Positions 7,802-12,976 of a DNA stretch of 12,976 bases are shown one piece after another. The position numbers and the translations under genes are program-made. The notes under the pieces are model-generated. The model was not told where the DNA came from. It made no database searches and was given only the letters and a program-made list of their open reading frames with translations. The stretch covers positions 1 to 12,976 of the forward strand of contig JAFSBJ010000158.1 of the NCBI GenBank assembly GCA_017437345.1. The letters run 5' to 3'. How positions within the stretch are numbered: the first letter of the stretch is position 1; every line of letters starts with the position of its first letter. This DNA comes from Clostridia bacterium. GTDB lineage: Bacteria > Bacillota_A > Clostridia > UMGS1810.

Positions 7802-7849
7802 TAAAAGGCGACGGAAAAATTTTATTATATTTTTCCGCCGCCTTTTATT
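7800..7849 (+). terminator. Strong terminator after folD
   Basis: A 21-bp stem (7800-7820 with 7829-7849) has a single A-C mismatch and an eight-base loop. It has a GGCG(A/G)CGG core and ends in CCTTTTATTG. It begins at the folD stop codon and separates the radical SAM-folD unit from the purine operon. By symmetry it could also act on the opposite strand. Confidence 0.88.
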
Positions 7850-7871
7850 GTTCGTTTATGTATAATTACTA

Positions 7872-7900
7872 TTGAAAGAATGTAGTTTTTGTGTTATACT
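7872..7900 (+). promoter_or_regulatory. Promoter of the purine operon
   Basis: The -35 TTGAAA (7872-7877) and -10 TATACT (7895-7900) are separated by 17 bases, with a TGT extension before the -10. The untranslated leader would be about 78 AT-rich bases. Further TATAAT matches at 7914-7919 and 7925-7930 lack good -35 partners. No purine riboswitch fold or clear PurR box is seen in the leader. Confidence 0.7.
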
Positions 7901-7984
7901 GTAGATGATTTTTTATAATTGTAATATAATGAAGATTTTATTTTTTGATTTTATTGAAAAAAGCCAAGAGAAAGGATGTTAAAT

Positions 7985-8479
7985 ATGAAAAAAATCGGCA
8001 TCATAATGGGCTCCGACAGCGACCTGCCCGTTGTAGAAAAAGCAATAAACACTCTGAAAGAATATGGTGTACCCTATGAGGTTCATGTTTTTTCGGCTCA
8101 CAGAACTCCAATCGAAGCTGCAGAGTTTTCCAAAAACGCCAGAGCAAATGGATTTGGCGCAGTTATTGCAGCGGCAGGAATGGCAGCTCACCTTGCAGGG
8201 GCAATTGCCGCAAACACCACACTCCCGGTTATCGGAATTCCTGTTAAATCAGCATGCTTAGACGGTATGGATGCTCTTCTTTCCACAGTGCAGATGCCTT
8301 CAGGCATCCCTGTTGCCACAGTTGCAATAAACGGAGCTGCAAATGCAGCACTTATCGCAATTCAGATTCTTGCTGTCGAAGATAAAGAGCTTGCCGCAAA
8401 GCTTGACGATGCAAGAAAAAAAGCCGCAGAAACAGTGCTTGAAAAAAATAAGGCAGTAGAAGATAAATTCAACAATTAA
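7985..8479 (+). CDS. purE: N5-carboxyaminoimidazole ribonucleotide mutase (PurE, class I type)
   Basis: PurE interconverts N5-CAIR and CAIR (step 6 of purine synthesis in bacteria). The 164-residue product is the normal size. It begins [14 protein letters not shown] and has the conserved SAHRTP segment with the active-site His, the AAHLAG loop, and the signature [25 protein letters not shown]. These resemble the class I (bacterial mutase) form rather than the class II CO2-using form. The partner ATP-grasp enzyme PurK is not in the window. The start at ATG 7985 has AAAGGA (7971-7976) eight bases upstream, whereas the earlier ATG at 7976 overlaps that site. It is the first gene of the operon, and its stop codon abuts the ribosome binding site of the next gene. 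Confidence 0.95.
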   Translation: MKKIGIIMGSDSDLPVVEKAINTLKEYGVPYEVHVFSAHRTPIEAAEFSKNARANGFGAVIAAAGMAAHLAGAIAANTTLPVIGIPVKSACLDGMDALLSTVQMPSGIPVATVAINGAANAALIAIQILAVEDKELAAKLDDARKKAAETVLEKNKAVEDKFNN

Positions 8480-8492
8480 AGGAGAAAACCAA

Positions 8493-9917
8493 ATGGGTGG
8501 ATTTTTTGGCGCAGCAAGTAAGTTTGATGCTGTGTCCGATGTATTCTTCGGCACAGACTATCATTCACATCTGGGAACTAAAAGGGGAGGCATGGCAGCC
8601 TATGATAAAGAAATAGGCCTCCAGAGAGATATTCACAACATCGAAAACTCTCCCTTTCGTACCAAATTTGATAATATTCTTGAAGAAATGAAGGGAAATT
8701 CGGCAATCGGCTGTATCAGTGATACTGACCCCCAGCCTCTTTTAATCCGTTCACAGCTCGGCACTTTCGCCATATGCGTGGTAGGTATTATAAATAATGC
8801 CGAAAATCTTATAAAAGAGCATCTCTTAAAAAATGGCGACCATTTCGGTGCAATGACAGGCGGTAAGATTAATTCAACAGAGCTTGCAGCAGCACTCATA
8901 AGCCTCAAAGAGAATTTTGCCGATGGCATAAAATTTCTTCATAGCATTATAGACGGTTCGCTTTCTATTCTTATTCTCAAAAACGACGGTTCAATCATTG
9001 CTGCTCGTGATAAGCTTGGCAGAACCCCTATCCACATTGCCAAAAATGAAAATGGCTATTGTGCATCATTTGAATCCTTTGCCTGCCAGAAGGTAGGCTA
9101 TGAGCTGGAAAGAGAGCTTGGCGCCGGAGAGATAGTTGAGTTTACAGCAGATGGCATAACTCAGCTTGCTGCACCGGGCAAGGAAATGAGAGTGTGTGCA
9201 TTTTTGTGGACATATTATGGCTACCCCAATTCAATCTATGAGGGAATAAATGTTGAGGTTATGAGAAACCGCAATGGTGCTATCATGGCAGCTCACGATA
9301 TGGAAACGAAAAATGCCGAGGGAATTGATTTTGTAAGCGGAGTTCCCGACTCAGGCACTCCCCATGCAATAGGCTATGCCAATGAAAGCAAAATCCCCTT
9401 TGCCCGCCCGTTTATAAAATATACCCCCACCTGGGCGCGAAGCTTCACCCCGCCAAAACAATCCGACAGGGCTCACATAGCAAAAATGAAGCAGCTTCCC
9501 GTTCACGACCTGATAGTAGACAAAAAGCTCTTGTTTGTGGATGATTCCATAGTAAGAGGAACTCAGCTTAAGGAAACAGTTGATTTTCTCTATCACAACG
9601 GTGCCAAAGAGGTGCATATGCGGAGCGCATGCCCTCCAGTAATGTATAGCTGCAAATATTTAAACTTCTCAAGAGCCACAAGTGAAATGGAATTAATTGC
9701 CAGAAAGACAATATCAGAGCTTGAAGGCGATGAGGGCTTGAAGCATATTGAGGAATACAGCGATGGCAGTACAGAAAGAGGAAAAAAATTAAGAAAAGCG
9801 ATATGTGAAAAACTTAATTTTGCCTCATTGGATTTTCAGTCAATCGAAGGCACGATAAAGGCCATAGGTATCGAACCTTGTAAGCTTTGCACCTACTGCT
9901 GGAATGGAAAAGAATAA
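8493..9917 (+). CDS. PurF-family amidophosphoribosyltransferase homologue lacking the glutaminase nucleophile
   Basis: The 474-residue product matches PurF in length and architecture: an N-terminal Ntn-type domain (about 1-225) and a C-terminal phosphoribosyltransferase domain. The PRPP loop VDDSIVRGTQ is intact at 349-358, and GVPDSGTPHAIGYA is also kept. Cys235, Cys387 and Cys466/Cys469 line up by eye with the four iron-sulfur ligands of Bacillus subtilis PurF; the tail is CKLCTYCWNG. However, the protein starts MGGFFG instead of MCGI-G, so the nucleophile Cys is absent. By eye, HVRYST is replaced by CISDTD, HNG by VVG and SDTE by NSTE, removing the Arg, oxyanion-hole Asn and Asp of the glutaminase site. 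The start is secure (AAAGGAG, 8-base spacing). It could make phosphoribosylamine from free ammonia, use another amine, or regulate. A canonical purF may lie elsewhere in the genome, so no symbol is given. Confidence 0.88.
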   Translation: MGGFFGAASKFDAVSDVFFGTDYHSHLGTKRGGMAAYDKEIGLQRDIHNIENSPFRTKFDNILEEMKGNSAIGCISDTDPQPLLIRSQLGTFAICVVGIINNAENLIKEHLLKNGDHFGAMTGGKINSTELAAALISLKENFADGIKFLHSIIDGSLSILILKNDGSIIAARDKLGRTPIHIAKNENGYCASFESFACQKVGYELERELGAGEIVEFTADGITQLAAPGKEMRVCAFLWTYYGYPNSIYEGINVEVMRNRNGAIMAAHDMETKNAEGIDFVSGVPDSGTPHAIGYANESKIPFARPFIKYTPTWARSFTPPKQSDRAHIAKMKQLPVHDLIVDKKLLFVDDSIVRGTQLKETVDFLYHNGAKEVHMRSACPPVMYSCKYLNFSRATSEMELIARKTISELEGDEGLKHIEEYSDGSTERGKKLRKAICEKLNFASLDFQSIEGTIKAIGIEPCKLCTYCWNGKE

Positions 9918-9981
9918 TTAAAAAGTAATTTAAAATAAAAAACATAAATTCTATAAATCTTAATGTTTGGAGGAAAAACTT

Positions 9982-11004
9982 ATGAACAACAGCTTCAGCG
10001 AAAGCTATAAAGCAGCAGGTGTTGATATCACCGCCGGCTATGATGCCGTAAAACTTATGAAAAAACACATTTCCCGCACCCTCACCCCCGGTGCAATGTC
10101 TGATATAGGAGGCTTTGGCGGACTTTTTGTTCCCGATATGGCAGGAATAAAAGAACCGGTTCTCGTTAGCGGAACAGATGGTGTTGGCACAAAGCTCAAA
10201 ATTGCATTCTTAATGGATAAGCACGATACCGTCGGAATAGACTGCGTTGCAATGTGTGTTAATGATGTTATCTGCTGCGGAGCAAAACCACTCTTCTTCC
10301 TTGACTATATTGCCTGCGGAAAAAATGTTCCCGAAAAAATTGCATCAATAGTATCCGGTGTTGCAGAAGGCTGCGTTCAGGCAGGTGCCGCACTCATCGG
10401 CGGAGAAACAGCTGAAATGCCCGGCTTCTATCCCATAGATGAATATGACCTTGCCGGCTTTGCAGTTGGTATGGTGGATAAATCAAAGGTATTTGACAAC
10501 ACAACCATCAAAGAAGGTGATGTTATAGTTGCCATTCCTTCATCAGGTATCCATTCAAACGGATATTCTTTAGTACGCAAGGTGTTTGATGTTGAAAATG
10601 CCGACCTTAATGTTTACAGCGATGAGCTTGGCAAAACCATAGGTGAAGAACTCTTAACACCAACCAAAATTTATGTTAAAGACCTCTTTGCCATAAATGA
10701 TGTTGCAAATATCAAAGCAGTATCCCATATAACAGGCGGCGGCTTCTATGAAAATATTCCAAGAAGTATTCCCGAAGGCTTTGGCGCAAAAATAGAAAAA
10801 GCAGCTGTTAAAGTTCACCCAATCTTCAATATGGTCGCAAAGCTTGGCGGTATTCCCGAAAGAGATATGTTCAATACCTATAACATGGGCGTTGGAATGA
10901 GCATCGTCGCTGCCAAGGAAGATGCCGACAAAGCCCTTGCAGCTTGCAAAGATGCCTACATAATCGGTGAAATCGTTAAAGGCAGCGGGGTGCAGTTATG
11001 GTAA
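9982..11004 (+). CDS. purM: Phosphoribosylformylglycinamidine cyclo-ligase (AIR synthetase)
   Basis: PurM closes FGAM to aminoimidazole ribonucleotide using ATP (step 5). The product is 340 residues, the usual length, of the two-domain PurM/PurL fold. Key segments are [16 protein letters not shown] at the N-terminus, the nucleotide-loop [12 protein letters not shown], the family signature [11 protein letters not shown], and [14 protein letters not shown]. The start is ATG 9982, with GGAGGA (9969-9974) seven bases away. It follows the purF homologue after 64 AT-rich bases with no terminator, and overlaps purN by seven bases, so translational coupling is likely. Confidence 0.96.
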   Translation: MNNSFSESYKAAGVDITAGYDAVKLMKKHISRTLTPGAMSDIGGFGGLFVPDMAGIKEPVLVSGTDGVGTKLKIAFLMDKHDTVGIDCVAMCVNDVICCGAKPLFFLDYIACGKNVPEKIASIVSGVAEGCVQAGAALIGGETAEMPGFYPIDEYDLAGFAVGMVDKSKVFDNTTIKEGDVIVAIPSSGIHSNGYSLVRKVFDVENADLNVYSDELGKTIGEELLTPTKIYVKDLFAINDVANIKAVSHITGGGFYENIPRSIPEGFGAKIEKAAVKVHPIFNMVAKLGGIPERDMFNTYNMGVGMSIVAAKEDADKALAACKDAYIIGEIVKGSGVQLW

Positions 11005-11579
11005 AAAAGAAAGTTGCTGTTCTTGTCAGCGGCGGCGGAACCAACCTGCAGGCTCTTATAGATGCTGAAAAAAACGGAATCATTAAAAGCGGCACAATAT
11101 CTCTGGTTGTTTCAAATAAAGAAAGTGCTTATGCTCTCCAGAGAGCCAAAAATGCAGGCATTGAAGGCGTGTATATCCCAAGGGGAAAGGAATTTGAACA
11201 AAAGCTTATAGCTATTCTTGAAGAAAAGCAGATTGATTTTATAGTTCTTGCAGGTTTTCTTTCTATCCTTTCCGAAAGCTTTGTTAAAAGATACGATAAA
11301 AAAATCATCAATGTTCACCCTTCGCTCATTCCTTCATTTTGCGGTGATGGTTTCTATGGCTTAAAGGTTCATGAGGCAGCTCTTAAAAAAGGAGTTAAGG
11401 TAACCGGTGCCACAACCCACTTTGTTAATGAAATTACCGACGGTGGCGAAATCATAATGCAGAAGGCTGTTGAAATATCCGATGACGACACAGCCGAAAC
11501 TCTTCAGCTTAAGGTAATGCAGGAAGCAGAATGGATTATCCTTCCGCTTTCAGTTGAAAAGGTTTGCTGTGAAATGTAA
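10998..11579 (+). CDS. purN: Phosphoribosylglycinamide formyltransferase (GAR transformylase 1)
   Basis: PurN transfers the formyl group of 10-formyl-tetrahydrofolate to GAR (step 3). The 193 residues fit the PurN family. They include the phosphate-binding [14 protein letters not shown], the catalytic NVHPSLIPS with Asn105 and His107, His141, and the catalytic Asp148 in ITDGGEII. An [17 protein letters not shown] segment follows the active-site loop. The start ATG overlaps the purM stop (shared ATGGTAA) and is preceded by GGGG within purM. FolD, encoded upstream, makes its folate substrate. Confidence 0.96.
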   Translation: MVKKKVAVLVSGGGTNLQALIDAEKNGIIKSGTISLVVSNKESAYALQRAKNAGIEGVYIPRGKEFEQKLIAILEEKQIDFIVLAGFLSILSESFVKRYDKKIINVHPSLIPSFCGDGFYGLKVHEAALKKGVKVTGATTHFVNEITDGGEIIMQKAVEISDDDTAETLQLKVMQEAEWIILPLSVEKVCCEM

Positions 11580-11623
11580 TTTTTCTCATTTGAATTATCG
11601 ATAAATATCAGGAAGGTGATATA

Positions 11624-12004
11624 ATGAGTACCGAATTTGAACGCATTGTTCTTGAAAAACTTTCGAAGCTTGATGTTTTGGAAGAAAAGTTTGATACCTT
11701 AGAAAACCGGTTTGATACTATGGAAAATCGGTTTGATACTATGGAAAATCGGTTTGATAATATGGAAAATCGGTTTGATAATATGGAAAAAAGGCTTGAC
11801 ACTATGGAAACAGATTTAAAATCTGTCAAGAAAACAGCCTTAAAGGTTGAAACTGAATTAATACCAAAAACACAGCTTATGCTTGATAACTATATGAATA
11901 TTGCCGAAAAGGTTAATATTTCATCCGATTTGCAGGAGGAAGTAAAAACCTTAAGATATGAAGTTGATATAATAAAACAAATATTGAGTGTTAATAATCA
12001 ATAG
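11624..12004 (+). CDS. Coiled-coil heptad-repeat protein inside the purine operon
   Basis: This is a 126-residue protein of unknown function. After a short leader (MSTEFERIVLEKLSKLDVL) come six near-identical seven-residue units at 20-61: EEKFDTL, then ENRFDTM twice, ENRFDNM twice, and EKRLDTM. A degenerate ETDLKSV follows. Hydrophobic residues recur every 3 and 4 positions (F/L and M), as expected for a coiled coil. A second helical, charged region ends in LQEEVKTLRYEVDIIKQIL. There is no membrane segment and no Cys. The start is supported by GGAAGG (11611-11616). No terminator or promoter separates it from purN or purD, so it should be cotranscribed. It may be a scaffold or a lineage-specific accessory protein. 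It is not a purine enzyme. Confidence 0.85.
   Translation: MSTEFERIVLEKLSKLDVLEEKFDTLENRFDTMENRFDTMENRFDNMENRFDNMEKRLDTMETDLKSVKKTALKVETELIPKTQLMLDNYMNIAEKVNISSDLQEEVKTLRYEVDIIKQILSVNNQ
11681..11806 (+). repeat. 21-bp tandem repeat, six units
   Basis: Six consecutive 21-base units of the type GAAAATCGGTTTGATAMTATG (M is A or C) start at 11681, 11702, 11723, 11744, 11765 and 11786. The outer units are more diverged, and the middle four differ at only one or two bases. Because 21 is a multiple of three, gain or loss of a unit would keep the reading frame. Confidence 0.9.
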
Positions 12005-12033
12005 TTAATTTCCATGTTGAAAGGACGGGTAAT

Positions 12034-12976
12034 ATGAAAGTAATGGTCATAGGCGGTGGCGGCAGAGAACACGCCATAATTCACAGCCTGAAAAAAAGCC
12101 CAAAAATAGATAAAATATATGCTCTCCCCGGCAATGGTGGAATTGCAGCCGAGGCAGAGTGTGTTGCAATTGGTGCAACAGAAAAAGAAAGAATTGTTGA
12201 ATTTGCAGTTGACAACAAAATAGATTTTGCAGTTGTAGCTCCTGATGATCCCCTTGTTTTGGGTGTGGTTGATGCGCTCAACGAAAAGGGCATCGATTGT
12301 TTCGGCCCCAGGGCAAACGCTGCAATTATTGAAGGTAGCAAGGTTTTTTCCAAAAACCTTATGAAAAAATATAATATTCCCACAGCCGGCTATGAGGTTT
12401 TCTCCGATAGCGAATTAGCTAAGGAGTATCTCGAAAAATGCGATTTCCCAATCGTTATTAAGGCCGACGGTCTTGCTCTTGGAAAAGGAGTTATAATAGC
12501 TCCCGACCTCAAAGAAGCCAAGGATGCCATAGATATGATAATGAAAGATAAGGTCTTTGGTGCCAGCGGCAACAATATCGTTATTGAAGAATTCCTAACA
12601 GGCCCTGAGGTATCGGTTCTTTGCTTTACCGATGGTAAATGCTTAAAACCCATGGTATCTTCAATGGACCACAAGCGCGCCCTTGATAATGACGAAGGCT
12701 TAAACACAGGCGGCATGGGAACAATCGCTCCCAACCCCTGCTACACAGAGGCTGTTGCAAAAGAATGTATGGAAAAAATCTTTATCCCAACAATCGAAGC
12801 AATGAACAAAGAGGGCAGAACCTTTAAAGGTTGTCTCTATTTTGGTCTTATGCTCACCCCAAAAGGTCCGAAGGTTATAGAATATAACTGCCGCTTCGGC
12901 GACCCCGAAACCCAGGTTGTTCTTCCTCTTTTAAAATCCGACCTTTTTGAAATTATGCTCTCTGTGGCAAATGGAA
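12034..12976 (+). CDS. purD: Phosphoribosylamine-glycine ligase (GAR synthetase), 3' end cut by window
   Basis: PurD joins glycine to phosphoribosylamine with ATP (step 2), using the unstable product of the PurF reaction. The first 314 residues are present; about 420 are expected, so roughly a quarter is missing beyond the edge. The N-domain begins KVMVIGGGGREHAI and has the LPGNGG loop. The ATP-grasp region includes PIVIKADGLALGKGVIIA, ASGNNIVIEEFLTGPEVSVL, SMDHKRALDNDEGLNTGGMG and IEYNCRFGDPETQ. The segment APDDPLVLG replaces the commoner GPEAPLVAG form. The start at ATG 12034 has AAGGAC upstream. It lies 29 bases after the coiled-coil gene in the same apparent operon. Confidence 0.96.
   Translation, partial: MKVMVIGGGGREHAIIHSLKKSPKIDKIYALPGNGGIAAEAECVAIGATEKERIVEFAVDNKIDFAVVAPDDPLVLGVVDALNEKGIDCFGPRANAAIIEGSKVFSKNLMKKYNIPTAGYEVFSDSELAKEYLEKCDFPIVIKADGLALGKGVIIAPDLKEAKDAIDMIMKDKVFGASGNNIVIEEFLTGPEVSVLCFTDGKCLKPMVSSMDHKRALDNDEGLNTGGMGTIAPNPCYTEAVAKECMEKIFIPTIEAMNKEGRTFKGCLYFGLMLTPKGPKVIEYNCRFGDPETQVVLPLLKSDLFEIMLSVANG

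Noticed and set aside
7901..7984. Purine riboswitch or operator in the leader of the purine operon
   Set aside because: The leader is AT-rich, with loosely repeated GATTTTAT words (7907, 7934 and 7947) but no paired-stem architecture or conserved aptamer core. The repeats are too low-complexity to call an operator.
8480..8500. Frameshift or misassigned start hiding a PurF N-terminal Cys
   Set aside because: A strong AAAGGAG site sits at ideal spacing to ATG 8493. The N-terminus GGFFGAASK aligns naturally with the Ntn start, and several other glutaminase residues are replaced too, so the absence looks genuine.
11681..11806. CRISPR-like array
   Set aside because: The repeats are contiguous 21-base units with no spacers, and they lie in a coding frame.
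11608..11829. Minus-strand repetitive frame (SNRFSIV-type repeats) opposite the coiled-coil gene
   Set aside because: It is a mirror of the 21-bp tandem repeat. The plus frame has the ribosome site, the heptad pattern and the operon context.
12081..12734. Two minus-strand open frames (12081-12383 and 12390-12734) inside purD
   Set aside because: Both are antisense to conserved PurD motifs, including the ATP-grasp region, and their translations are Ser/Pro/Ile-rich shadow sequence.

Overview
The window is AT-rich, with tight gene spacing and strong Shine-Dalgarno sites. Protein styles (FtsK/SpoIIIE, YgiQ-type radical SAM protein, short clostridial-looking hypotheticals) suggest a low-GC Bacillota genome, most likely an anaerobic gut or rumen Clostridia of the Oscillospirales type. 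That assignment is inference from gene content and sequence style. There are no rRNA, tRNA, CRISPR or transposase genes, and most of the window is core chromosome.

Left part (1-2634). A near-perfect sigma70-type promoter (41-69) fires leftward off the window edge. The gene-free stretch that follows (about 70-357) holds a bidirectional terminator, two perfect hairpins and a short minus-strand reading frame, and looks like an intergenic repeat element. Next comes dapA (dihydrodipicolinate synthase) with its own promoter. It converges on a minus-strand pair: a YihY/BrkB-like membrane protein and a 56-residue acidic hypothetical protein that had to be translated by hand. A long palindrome terminates both directions and overlaps the 3' end of the small gene.

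Middle part (2635-7849). An FtsK/SpoIIIE DNA translocase is followed by a MITE-like inverted repeat whose core is a terminator hairpin. Then come a YgiQ/UPF0313 radical SAM gene and folD, which overlap out of frame by 95 bases. A strong terminator closes the unit. FolD makes the 10-formyl-tetrahydrofolate that PurN uses further along.

Right part (7872-12976). A good promoter starts a purine operon: purE, a purF homologue, purM, purN, a coiled-coil repeat protein, and purD (cut by the window end). These cover de novo steps 1, 2, 3, 5 and 6; purL, purC, purK, purB and purH are not seen here.

The most interesting point is the purF homologue. It keeps the PRPP-binding loop and candidate iron-sulfur cysteines. 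It has lost the N-terminal nucleophile Cys and, by eye alignment, every other key glutaminase residue, so it may be an ammonia-dependent or otherwise repurposed amidophosphoribosyltransferase. The heptad-repeat coiled-coil gene inserted between purN and purD, where purH commonly sits in Bacillota pur operons, is the other unexplained part of this operon.
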